From Ectocarpus siliculosus (lineage: Eukaryota; Sar; Phaeophyceae; Ectocarpales; Ectocarpaceae), in contig FN648075.1 in the NCBI GenBank assembly GCA_000310025.1, positions 325,778 to 336,830 of the forward strand: 11,053 bases of DNA, read 5' to 3'. Shown piece after piece: positions 1-7,595 of this stretch (the first letter of the stretch is position 1; each line of letters opens with the position of its first letter). The position numbers and the translations under genes are program-made. The notes below the pieces were generated by a model that saw only the letters and a list, made by a program, of their open reading frames with translations, did not search any database and was not told where the DNA came from.

Positions 1-20
1 GGGGGGGGGGGGGGGGGGGG
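1..20. other. Poly-G run at window edge, likely artefact
   Basis: The window opens with twenty consecutive G residues and then passes abruptly into ordinary mixed sequence. A pure G run exactly at an edge is typical of sequencing or assembly artefact, and the far end of the window is also homopolymer-rich. No gene is visible in 1-120. Confidence 0.6.
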
Positions 21-120
21 ACAGATATAAACACTTTCTTTTGTTTGGGTAAGGGACCCTCCCAGTGGAAACCATGGAAACCCCCCAGGCTACGCTGCAA
101 TCTTGGTCGCGAGGGGGAGG

Positions 121-182
121 GTGCTCATGTTTTGCATTCCTTAGCGATTAGACCATCGACCACGCGTCCTCAAGAGGACGGA
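121..182 (-). repeat. Copy A of a 62-bp dispersed repeat with a tetraloop hairpin
   Basis: Read on the minus strand, this segment aligns without gaps to 10527-10588 on the plus strand, with about 46 of 62 bases identical. Both copies start with TCCGTCCTCT and contain a 6-bp stem CGTCCT/AGGACG closing a 4-base loop (CTTG here, CTCG in the other copy). Both end in ATGCAA-ACATGAG-AC blocks and are followed by a C-rich tract. This copy lies 39 bases downstream of a probable splice donor on the minus strand, so it would be intronic and in sense orientation. It could be a SINE-like fragment, a structured intronic RNA or another mobile relic. No tRNA B box or hammerhead core is visible. Confidence 0.65.
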
Positions 183-221
183 TGGGGGGGCTAATTCACC
201 CTGCTCTCCTGTGTCACTCAC

Positions 222-435
222 CCACAGCACGTTGACGTTCGAAATTTCGCAGGAGGTGAACCCGTGCAGCCGGTAGAACGGCGTGCTCCTCGACACCTTT
301 GCCGCCACGGCGGCCTGTACGTAAAACTCTGCGAGATCCTTGTGCATGACGTCGCGCGGATCGACCAAGGCCCCTTCTGGAATATCCCACACCGGCAGCC
401 CATCCCCTGGGTAAAGGGTTGGATACACGCATGCC
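222..435 (-). CDS. Internal exon of an unrecognised protein
   Basis: The minus strand from 435 to 222 is open, with a CAG acceptor just before it (438-436) and a consensus GTGAGT donor just after it (221-216). It supplies the last base of one codon and then 71 complete codons, ending in phase 0. The peptide begins ACVYPTLYPGDGLPVWDIPE and later reads HKDLAEFYVQAAVAAK and FYRLHGFTSCEISNVNVLW. Its mixed composition, with hydrophobic and acidic residues, is protein-like rather than the Arg/Ser/Pro-rich output of shadow frames. I do not recognise the family. The next exon downstream would lie to the left and may be off the window; a small upstream exon is proposed at 548-594. Confidence 0.45.
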
Positions 436-547
436 CTGACAACGGTGAGTCTCGTTGGATGTGAACAGCGCACGTTCGATTTCTTACGTATACATGTACT
501 CTCTCAGGTGTAAGCAGCAGGTAAAGAGCAAACCAACGTCAGTTCAC

Positions 548-594
548 TGAACCGAGAAGCAGTCGGTCGACAACGTCACGCCTTCCTTCTCCAG
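548..594 (-). CDS. Possible 47-nt exon upstream of the 222-435 exon
   Basis: On the minus strand a CTAAG acceptor (599-595) is followed by 15 codons plus two bases reading LEKEGVTLSTDCFSV, then a GTGAAC donor (547-542). The two leftover bases CA join the first base G of the 435-222 exon to make a Gln codon, so the phases match across a 112-bp intron. The donor is weaker than consensus and a one-in-three phase match is expected by chance. This is a tentative call with unknown function. Confidence 0.28.
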
Positions 595-599
595 CTTAG

Positions 600-1939
600 G
601 GGACACAGGTACGTTTAAAGGGCGCCCAGAACAGGGGTTTTGACGCTGGCTCTTCTCTCATACTTTAATCCAACATAAGAAAGAAAACAACCTTCCCGCA
701 GGAGGTACCTGGTAAGTAGTACTGTTATCAGTAGAGGACACCATGAAGAGGCGTCGTGCGTGCTGGCACGTTCAGGTTTGCTAATGGAGCTGAAATATCG
801 AAGGTCGCAGCAACCTCTGAAAACAGTCCGAAATCTGCGCCGGAACCAAGCAGCATCCAACATTTGTCACAGCCGTGCTCACCGCCACGGACCCCAATCT
901 CCTGAACTGTGCGCTTACAGCAGTAGCTCATGTCATCTAGTATCGACGCCCCCGTCTTGAGCTTTCGAGAGTGCTATCGACCTTTGGCCTTGTCCACTCC
1001 CCTTCTTATGTTTCGAAGTTTTATATTTCAGCGTCCACTCCAACAATCGCCGCCCGATTGTCGCCCCCTTTTCGTTGGGCCGCGCGCGGAGCACCGTACT
1101 TACTGGCTCTTGCTTTCTAGCCCGCTTCCGCCGCGCCGCTGTCTCTGAGTATTCTTGTTTCTTCTGCTCTTTGTATTTCTGTTGAGCATCTTCTTGTGCT
1201 TCTCTTGCGTATTCGGGACTATCCTGGCGTCACACCCCCGTTCTTCGTGACCCTCTTGCAATCGGTAGACCCCCCGAATTTTTCTCTCTTTATGTTCTTG
1301 CTTTATGTAGCTCTGCCCCTGATTTTATCATCGGACGCTTTCCGCGCTTCTTTGCTCCGCTTTCGTAGTCGGTGTCAGCCTACGCTGCCTGCCCTAGTTT
1401 CCCCTTGTTTCAATCCTACCCTTTTGCTAGCCGAGAGCGTAGCTCTCTTGAATTCCATGCAGAGGTGTGGGAGAGGTTTGTGAGGCTCCGTATCCTCGAG
1501 TCTAGACTTGATACTTCAGACGGATTGCTATTTCCCCCCTCTTGAAGATCTAGCCTCTGCGTATGTGTCCCCTCAGGGTGGGCCAGTGTCATGGTATTTG
1601 GACCCTTGGACTAAGATACAATCTGGGCGGGTATATCTTTTAGGAATATCCCGACCACGTGCCCAGGTTCCTGGTATTCCGACAAGGCACGTAGCAGTAC
1701 AACCGGTACTAGCAGCAGCAAGCGATGGGCAAGAACTCCCCCTCGCTCAGTGTTGCCTAAGAGTGAGCGATAGCGAGCGACTGAGAGAGAAAGGAAGGAT
1801 GAGGAAGGAAACACACTGAAGAAGCAAAGCGGCTCCAACCTGCACACAGTGGTCGGACTAGCTCCACACTGAACCCGCGTCAGATATCGTCACACCTGGC
1901 GACAAACGCAGACACGACAAGCCGAACACCCCAACCCGT
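600..1939. other. No convincing gene; pyrimidine-rich sequence
   Basis: Open frames here are short, uninterrupted only by chance, and rich in Ser, Arg, Pro and Leu. The plus strand at about 960-1440 is strongly pyrimidine-rich. A plus frame at 1508-1819 begins with plausible protein-like sequence but has no start context, splice frame or recognisable motif. Purine-rich short repeats (GAGCGA/GAGAGA type) occur around 1760-1810. If the flanking minus-strand exons belong to one gene, this stretch would be its intron plus any exons I failed to see. Confidence 0.4.
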
Positions 1940-1947
1940 GAACTTAC

Positions 1948-2076
1948 TTCTCTTCCCTCGGCCCCCCGATTCCAAAGACGCCTTTCCTTCGCCTCCCTCC
2001 CCGTTGGTGAGGGGTGCGATAACCTGATGCGCTGGCATCTGGAAGACCCCGGCGGCCACCTGGACGAACGCCATTT
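1948..2076 (-). CDS. Possible exon of an unrecognised minus-strand gene
   Basis: The minus strand from 2076 to 1948 reads MAFVQVAAGVFQMPAHQVIA and continues to a Gly/Lys/Arg-rich end, followed by a consensus GTAAGT donor (1947-1942). An acceptor GCAG (2080-2077) leaves two bases AA before the ATG. These complete a Lys codon with the single base left by the proposed exon at 2697-2532, so the two are in phase across a 455-bp intron. The frame is also open further upstream (reading LPPEQRAAE before the Met), so the true 5' border may be farther right. I do not recognise the protein. Confidence 0.3.
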
Positions 2077-2531
2077 CTGCGGCACGCTGCTCGGGTGGAA
2101 GATTGCGGGTTTTCCGGAAATAGGGTAGGGTTTTTCAAGACACGATCAAAAACAAGAAACCGTGTATCCGAGGGCGGAGTCAAGTAGAGATCACACCTAG
2201 AGCCTTGAATTAAAGAGGAGCGTGCGTGAGCGCTCGACGGAAACGAAGCGGGCCAACAACTAGTGCTTGTTACGCTGTCTCACCGATATTGTATCTCTTT
2301 TCCATTCGGACCAACGGCAAAGCGGCAGGGCTCCTTTTTCTGTGACCAACCATCGTCCCTACCCAATTAACTACTGTTACCCTGTCTTTCAACGCCTCAT
2401 CACCGTCGTCGTTCAAGCAGCGAACCAATCCCGCCACAGCCCGCCGGACCGACCGCCTTCCGACCAGCCGCCTCAAACGCCAAGAAAAATTACCAAACCA
2501 CAAAAAAAAAATGCTTCCAACAAACGCTCAC

Positions 2532-2697
2532 TCGCCAGAAAGGCATCATCATCGGCATCATCCAGCTTGGTAGCAGCGCGCAAGAACCTCCGGTGCTGGT
2601 GCTGCATCACCGAGTACATCGCCCGCTCCACGAGCCCCCTCATGCCCCGATTATCCGTGGCTTCTCGCCACGGAAACGCGGACGGCAGGCCCGGCAT
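2532..2697 (-). CDS. Possible first exon of an unrecognised minus-strand gene
   Basis: An ATG at 2697-2695 opens a frame reading MPGLPSAFPWREATDNRGMR, then MYSVMQHQHRRFLRAATKLD and an Asp-rich segment. It ends at a GTGAGC donor (2531-2526) after 55 codons plus one base. The helical, charged composition suggests real coding sequence. The frame is also open upstream of this Met, so the start is uncertain. The opposite strand has a 300-codon open frame over the same region (2267-3169), but its product is Arg/Ser/Pro/Ala-rich without motifs and looks like a shadow. Function unknown. Confidence 0.3.
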
Positions 2698-2699
2698 CT

Positions 2700-3523
2700 C
2701 GGCCGCACCGGCATCGCCCCCCGGCGTAGCAAATCCCGAGGAGCTCCAGCCCCTCGTCGTGACGCCGTTGCTCTTAGCAGCCGCCTCTGGAGGCGTCCCC
2801 CCAGTGAATGAAGAGGGGAAGGACGGTGGAGGGCGGCAGCGTCGCCTACAAGAGAGGAGGTACCCTGCCCCCGCGCTCCGCGCGAGAGGCGGTCGCATCA
2901 TGACCCGACAGCGACACACCTGTCGCGCGCGAACACCCCGTCCGTTGCTGCTGCGGATTGTCTCTGCTTTGAGGGCGCGGGGAGGGTTCCACATCGATTC
3001 TTGGCATGCAGCTCATCATGCGGGGTGCAACAGGATTGAGCAGGCCGGGTGGATGCTGGAATCTGTGTTGTGTCTTACATTTTCGCAACGGCGTATATGT
3101 ATGGGGTTCGTGGTAATAGCACGACAATCGACAGCGACGCAGGCACCAGTGTTTGCAGCAGTCTATTGACCTGGCTTTTCTCTTTCGCGTGTACAACAAA
3201 CGTCATTACCAACTGATACAAATTCCTACCCGCAACTTCTCAGCAAATAACTTTGATTGACCGCTTCAGAGCAAAGGCCTAGCGGCTGTATCGATAACAC
3301 CGATGGCAGGCATATCTTTCAGAAGCATATTCTTAGGAAGTAAACATAAACTCACAGAAAGACTACCCGTTCGAGATATAACCTCAGTCGAAAGGGATGT
3401 GGTGAAGTCTTTTCAGTAAGTGGATTGAAACCGACTGGAGACTTGGGCTTATTTTGAGTTTGTGTAAGCCTTACACTGAGTTATCAGTGATGCCAGTTGG
3501 TGCTAGGAACAAAAGCATCTGTA
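2700..3523. other. No supported gene; left flank of the transposon
   Basis: Positions 2700-3170 are GC-rich with long open frames on both strands but no recognisable protein. Positions 3170-3523 are closer to balanced in composition, with only short open frames, and look intergenic. The segment ends at the TA dinucleotide (3524-3525) bordering the mobile element. Confidence 0.4.
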
Positions 3524-3525
3524 TA

Positions 3526-3550
3526 CCGTAGGTGACACAGTATACCAAAC
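3526..3550 (+). repeat. Left terminal inverted repeat of the transposon
   Basis: This 25-base end starts CCGTAGGTGACACAG. Its reverse complement matches 7769-7793 at 19 of 25 positions, including a perfect outer 8 bp. It lies directly after a TA dinucleotide (3524-3525), interpreted as the target duplication. Confidence 0.7.
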
Positions 3551-3606
3551 CCGTGTGATAACAATTTCGGGAGGACGAAAGTTATCACACGGGTGTGGTA
3601 TTCTGT
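3537..3606. repeat. Large subterminal inverted repeat (hairpin)
   Basis: Arms 3537-3562 and 3581-3606 are reverse complements at 24 of 26 positions, with an uninterrupted 13-bp core CCCGTGTGATAAC/GTTATCACACGGG around an 18-base spacer. The spacer contains a further short inverted pair, TTTCG/CGAAA. The arms carry the same GTGTGATA core found throughout both element ends, so this is probably a paired transposase-binding site just inside the left terminus. A weaker version exists near the right end (about 7670-7721). Confidence 0.75.
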
Positions 3607-3607
3607 A

Positions 3608-3912
3608 GGGGGTGTGATATCTTGTGTCACCCGTGTGATAAAGTGTACTCACAGAGTCTCACCAACAGGGGGTGTGATAACAAGGGGGTGTGATACCGTC
3701 GCCCGTGTGATGAAGCGCGCTCACAGGACCCGGCTTACAGGGGGTGTGATAACAAGGGGGTGTGATAACTTCGCCCGTGTGATGATACGCGCTCACAAGA
3801 CCCGGCCTGACGGGGGTGTGATAATGTCGCCCGTGTGGTTGCAGTGCGCCCACAAGACCCTACCTACGGGGGTGTGATAATAATGTCGCTCGAGTGATGC
3901 GGTGCGCTTACA
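3608..3912 (+). repeat. Subterminal tandem array, five units of about 45-72 bp
   Basis: Units start at 3608, 3668, 3740, 3812 and 3868, each opening with GGGGGTGTGATA. Most then carry a GCCCGTGTGAT-like half and a CTCACA/CCCACA block. The second and third units are both 72 bp and closely similar; each contains an internal duplication of the GGGGGTGTGATAACAA segment. Unit length drifts because parts are missing in the first, fourth and fifth units. A related minus-oriented copy of the core lies in the adjacent hairpin. Clustered short motifs just inside a transposon end usually serve as transposase-binding sites, which is the inference here. The 94-codon open frame over the array is a by-product of the 72-bp period. 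Confidence 0.8.
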
Positions 3913-4344
3913 GGAGGCACCCACGTACAAAGGGCGTCAAGGGGTGTAAAACAGGTGTGATAGCTAGGATGGCTCACATCACCCATCACGTACATGCTTT
4001 CCCACGTGCATTTTCACAGTATCCTTTGGAAATTCTTCGCATAGGTACACAACGAAGACGTAGAACCGATACCTCATAGCGGTTGTGCCGGTGTTGTGTG
4101 CGACAAACCGACAGCACACAGGTACCTGGACGACGCAACCACTTGCAAGACTTGCATCCAACACTCAAGCTGGAACCACATAGGACGCAAGCAAGTGCCA
4201 GCTACATATCAACCAAAGCTAGACACCAAGAGGACAAGCGACTACCGAAACATATGAAACCCAGGACAAATTGGCTCGAATAGCAGCTTTGGTTGACTTG
4301 ACCATGGCATGCAACTACGGTAGGTAGATACCAGACAAGACACC
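3913..4344. other. Element interior between array and transposase stop
   Basis: This stretch is downstream of the transposase stop codon. It contains one further GTGTGATA (3954-3961), no credible open frame, and a terminus-like motif at 4309-4324. It presumably includes the transposase 3' untranslated region, but I see no clear polyadenylation signal. Confidence 0.4.
4309..4324 (+). repeat. Internal copy of the right-terminus motif
   Basis: The bases ATGCAACTACGGTAGG match the right end plus its flank at 7781-7797 (ATGCAACCTACGGTAGG), apart from one missing C, and are followed by TA at the equivalent place. The copy is in the same orientation as the right end and lies 20 bases beyond the transposase stop codon. 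With the left end at 3526 it would bound a 795-bp unit (3526-4320). It may be a relic of a nested or recombined element, or an extra binding site. Confidence 0.55.
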
Positions 4345-5280
4345 TCAGTCAATGCAAACAACGTCCGCCCCCGGCAAGTCTGCCATGACCTCAACCTCCG
4401 AGTCATCGTTGCCTTCGCCATCTCCCGAGCTGTCATCGTCGTCGATTTCCAACACCTCCAACAAGTCGGTCATCGTCTCCCCCTCCTCCGATGGGCCAGC
4501 CTCCTCCACGCCGGCAGCGGCCGCGTCGCCGTCTGCACGAAGTGGTTTCCCTTGGGCGTCGGAGTTGAGCTCCTTGTTGGCCCACGCCTCGTCCTCAGAT
4601 CCATCGAAGGCAAGGGTCATGCCAGCCTTCCTCCAGCTCGAACGGATGCTCTCAGGGTCCACTTCATCCCACGCTTTCTTCACCCACTGCGCGAGCAATC
4701 CCCTCGATGGGGGATCCGGGTAGCCGCGGTCGTTGCGCACGGCGTCGGTGGAGGCCATGTGGTCATCGTAGAGCCTGGACATGTTGGACTTGAACAGCTT
4801 GTTGATAAGTCCATCGCAAGGCTGGATCTTGGGCGTTAGGCCTCCGGGGACAAAAAACAGCGTCGTGTTGGACTTGTCCATCGCTTCCTTGCACAGGGCT
4901 GTCTTGTGCACGGTGTAATCGTCCCACGATAGCAGCGTGTCCGGCTTACGGTAGTTGCCCAGGATCCCCTCGCGACCCGGGCGCCGGTTCCACACTTGGG
5001 GGAGCCAAACATCCCCGAAGACGCGCTGCGTGTGCCACGCCTTGTCGTCCACGGCGTACACAACGCTCTGAGGGTATACTATCCCCTTCTTGTCCTTGCC
5101 CACCTTGAACTCTCGTTCGATGCTGTTGGCAGCGGGGGTTTTGCCCGGCGCCGTAGGCTTACCCTTGAAGATGAGCAGCGGCGGGAGTTTGCCGCCCTTC
5201 ATGTTTGCTGCAAGCACGGCAGTGATCCGCAACTTTTCCTTTCCACCGGTTTTGATGGCCACCTCTTTCTGACCGGTGTG
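4345..5280 (-). CDS. Exon 3: DDE catalytic domain and acidic tail
   Basis: This exon continues the DDE_1-type endonuclease fold. It has the strand region [20 protein letters not shown] and IFKGK, the second catalytic Asp in [12 protein letters not shown] (Asp587, with His five residues later as in the family), and the third in [14 protein letters not shown] (Asp623). Thirty-five residues separate the last two, giving a DD35D spacing. The end is rich in Asp, Glu and Ser and closes with TGA at 4347-4345. All three catalytic aspartates are present and no stop interrupts the domain, so the enzyme may be functional. Upstream of the acceptor (5281) the frame is open but hydrophobic and T-rich, as expected for the end of an intron. 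Confidence 0.88.
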   Translation of the reverse strand, partial: HTGQKEVAIKTGGKEKLRITAVLAANMKGGKLPPLLIFKGKPTAPGKTPAANSIEREFKVGKDKKGIVYPQSVVYAVDDKAWHTQRVFGDVWLPQVWNRRPGREGILGNYRKPDTLLSWDDYTVHKTALCKEAMDKSNTTLFFVPGGLTPKIQPCDGLINKLFKSNMSRLYDDHMASTDAVRNDRGYPDPPSRGLLAQWVKKAWDEVDPESIRSSWRKAGMTLAFDGSEDEAWANKELNSDAQGKPLRADGDAAAAGVEEAGPSEEGETMTDLLEVLEIDDDDSSGDGEGNDDSEVEVMADLPGADVVCID

Positions 5281-7550
5281 CTGCGAACGACAAAAATAAA
5301 AAGCAAAAAGCAATAGAGAAAGCAGAGGCGACGAAAAAAGTCGATTTTGTAGATGAGAATGACAGCTCTTCACGCACAAAGTAACGTATGGGTTTTGCAG
5401 TACAGCGATGATGGATGCGAATGGTAAGAAACTTCTAACCCGGCATAAGCACAATACCAACGTCGTCTAGCCTTATTGGCTGGACACTGAGTAGGTACGG
5501 CAAGAAATATTGCATCACAATGCCCACTGTTTGCACGGAATGCCAAGAAACGGCCAGACAGGCACATGACTCGAAGCAACACTATTGAACTCACCGCCAC
5601 GGTCGACGTGCCAGCGTGCTCCATCCACACAGCAGCTTCATCCATGCTGTAGCTCTGCTCCTCCTTGAACAACAGAGGTGGCTTCGAAGGCGCACTGCTC
5701 GTTGCCCCCCCCATGCTCCATCCTCCCCCACCGTCGATTCCTCCGTGACGAAGCGCCCTCCATTCCTTGACCGCTTTCATGGCAATCGCAGGCCACCCGG
5801 AAGGGAGTTTCTGGCCTTGCCTGGTAACCGCCCGGAATGACAACCGGTTCTTCCTAAGGAACCTCCTGCACCAGTGAGTCTGCTTGTTGCGGTACTTTCT
5901 ACTGCCCTCCAGGTCGTTCGCTGCAGGCCTCGGGCCGAACCAAAGCGAGTTGAGCGATACCGCCTTGTTCTTGATCATCCTTGTAGAGACGCGGGCAGAG
6001 ATGGCTTCCGAACGAACATCGTTGATCCAGTCGAGAAGTTCGAGCTCGGCCTCAGCGTTTGACCTAACCCTCACCGTGTTGAACGACTTTACGCTCCGGG
6101 CTTTTTTCTTGCGTTTGGCCCCGAGCTGGTCTGCCTGTTCCAGCTGCTTCTCGTACTTTGTTCTGTCTTTTATCCACGCAGAGAGTGTGATCTTCTCGGG
6201 AATCCCAAGCACTCGTTGCGCATACGACACACCGATGGTTCCATTAGGCCCCTGCGCCCCCGGGCTTTGCATGGTCGCGTACTTAATGGGGAAGTTTGGT
6301 GGCTCCAATTCCAGCGGCTCTCTTTTCCTCTTGCCCTTGCCCTTGCCCTCGGCCGGCGTGCCGTCGAGAGACCCACCGAAACCATCTGTCCACTCCTCTG
6401 ACTCTCCAGGAAACATGGCGTCGCCGACGGGCGCCGCTGCGGCTGCTGTCGTCGGTGCTTCAGGCAGGTGCACGTTCCTGAAAAGCGCATGAGTTCGAGG
6501 AAGCAACAAAACATGTAGCATACGTGTCGTTAAGTGCAGTATCTGTAACAATGCGCTCGCTCCAACGACCATCAGGCAAACGTACCAAAAATACGATGGC
6601 TAGCGGATAGCTCTGACAACGGCCACCAGGTTGAGAGTCATGGCGTCCACGCTTGCAAGGTACAGAGGGTGAGCAGCTGACGGCACCTATTTCGTATCTC
6701 ACACAAACAGGCACGAACTGCTGTCGAGGTTATGTTTACATATTTGCACGTGTTGGGTACGGGTTTCGCAGTCTTCCTACCGAAACATCACAAACACAAA
6801 AAACGGTATGCGGAAACGTGTCGTGTGTGTGAAAAAAACAATCCAGTAAACATTTCGCCCACACCAGAATATATGAACTACATGTAAATGTAGTGTGTGT
6901 CAAAATCACATTATTTTTTCGATCTGGTTATCGATCAGGCAATCAGGCGTGGCATGTTCTTTGGTTTGCTTAAGCCATGAGAATCCTCACAAACACCCAT
7001 GTGCTGCAAACTGCAAGACGCTCTGCGCACACCTTATTTTGATGTAGACGTCGCCAGACTTCGCATGCCTGCCGCAAAACTCCGGCATATCCTTCCCTGG
7101 CTCTGCCCACAAGGGCTTGTTGGTGCACGATGGTTCTCCGCAGCGCGGTGCTGCTGCAGGGTTCTCAGCAGTAGCCGCGCTCAGGGTGTTGGTGGTTGGC
7201 GGGAGAGCTGCCTTTTCGGGTGTGGGTGTGGGTGTGGGTGCTGCGGGATTCTCAGCAGTAGGTTCTGCTTCGCAGGTTTCAGCGGCACCCGCGGTGGCAG
7301 GCGCAGCCGGTGCTGTGGGAGTCTCAGTAGCAGTATATTCTATTGAGCGGGCCTCAGCAGTACGTGCGGTGTCATGTGCGGCTGCTGAGGGAGTCGTCCG
7401 AGCAGCCCCACGTTCCCCCGGGGCGGGTGGAAAGAAGGACGCTATGGAGCGTGGGGCCGCCGCTGGAGTCTTACCCACTGCAGTCTGAGCCGCGGGGCTT
7501 TCAGCAGGGTTGCTAACTGCACCACCCTCCACGACATTGTCCGCCTCCAT
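4345..7550 (-). CDS. Predicted EsV-1-7/pogo-type transposase, three exons
   Basis: The proposed gene joins exons 7550-7033, 6477-5595 and 5280-4345 (518, 883 and 936 nt) into one 778-residue frame. Intron 1 (7032-6478, 555 bp) has donor AAG|GTGTGC and acceptor TTTTCAG, with phases fitting to make an Arg codon. Intron 2 (5594-5281, 314 bp) has donor GTGAGT and a T-rich acceptor ending CGCAG, phase 0. Predicted order: disordered Pro/Ala-rich N-terminus with a PCNA-box-like motif (33-40), EsV-1-7 motif (137-174), basic stretch (218-225), psq-like HTH (about 257-285), CENP-B/Tc5-like HTH (about 315-391), catalytic Asp452, Asp587 and Asp623, acidic tail (about 725-778). It should bind the element ends and excise and insert it at TA sites in the nucleus. 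The start ATG is in a good AGCCATGG context just inside the right subterminal repeats. Intron 2 is well supported because it restores a continuous catalytic domain. Intron 1 rests on phase, position and orientation, so the N-terminal exon could instead be a separate gene. Confidence 0.65.
5595..6477 (-). CDS. Exon 2: transposase DNA-binding region and first catalytic Asp
   Basis: After an acidic, Ala-rich linker comes a basic run KGKGKRKR (residues 218-225 of the joined protein), a likely nuclear localisation signal. A psq-like helix-turn-helix follows, with the typical [20 protein letters not shown] segment. A CENP-B/Tc5-type HTH follows, ending in [18 protein letters not shown] and GQKLP, which is characteristic of pogo/Tigger/jerky transposases. 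A Gly-rich linker (418-430) precedes the start of the DDE domain, where YSMDEAAVW supplies the first catalytic Asp (452). The frame runs open through both proposed splice borders. If the upstream exon were not joined, translation could begin at the internal Met at 6416-6414. Confidence 0.85.
7033..7550 (-). CDS. Exon 1: disordered N-terminus plus EsV-1-7 zinc-binding motif
   Basis: The frame opens at the ATG at 7550-7548. Residues 1-136 are low-complexity Pro/Ala/Thr/Glu, with repeated AENPAA blocks (99-104 and 128-133) and a TPTPTP tract encoded by a GGGTGT microsatellite (7218-7240). Residues 33-40 read PRSIASFF, close to a PCNA-interaction box but with Pro in place of the usual first Gln. 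Residues 137-162 give Cys137-X4-Cys142-X16-Cys159-X2-His162, exactly the EsV-1-7 spacing, followed by the SGDVYIK stretch typical of the domain's end. The exon stops about 12 residues after the His, at a domain border. Without splicing, the frame would run to a stop at 6987-6989, giving 187 residues. Single EsV-1-7 motifs occur in brown-algal proteins such as IMMEDIATE UPRIGHT, where the function is regulatory and poorly understood. Confidence 0.7.
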
Positions 7551-7595
7551 GGCTCTTGCGAGCAGGTGGTGTGGTCGTGATCTCTGTCCTCACGT

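Noticed and set aside
1196-1819. Plus-strand open frames in the pyrimidine-rich region
   Set aside because: They are short, have no recognisable domain or supporting splice structure, and their composition explains the lack of stops.
2267-3169. 300-codon plus-strand open frame
   Set aside because: The longest plus-strand frame, but its product is Arg/Ser/Pro/Ala-rich with no domain and the sequence is GC-rich. A minus-strand reading over 2532-2697 looks more like real protein.
3862-3869. ACCTACGG inside the tandem array as an alternative transposon end
   Set aside because: It is not followed by TA and corresponds to the junction of two array units, where sister junctions carry degenerate versions (CTTACAGG, CCTGACGG).
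3593-3877. 94-codon plus-strand open frame with repeated GGVITRGCD-like units
   Set aside because: It lies exactly on the tandem array; the 72-bp period is a multiple of three, so the repeating peptide is a by-product of the DNA repeat.
3608-3912. CRISPR-like array
   Set aside because: Unit lengths vary, the so-called spacers are themselves repeated, and the context is the end of a eukaryotic DNA transposon.
4352-4723. 123-codon plus-strand Ser/Pro-rich frame
   Set aside because: It is the antisense of the acidic, Ser-rich transposase tail and has no independent support.
5884-6492. 202-codon plus-strand frame opposite transposase exon 2
   Set aside because: It is a shadow of the HTH exon, with a Ser/Leu/Pro-rich product lacking motifs.
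7117-7488. 123-codon plus-strand Gly/Ala/Val-rich frame
   Set aside because: It is the antisense of the low-complexity Pro/Ala-rich N-terminus and the GGGTGT microsatellite.
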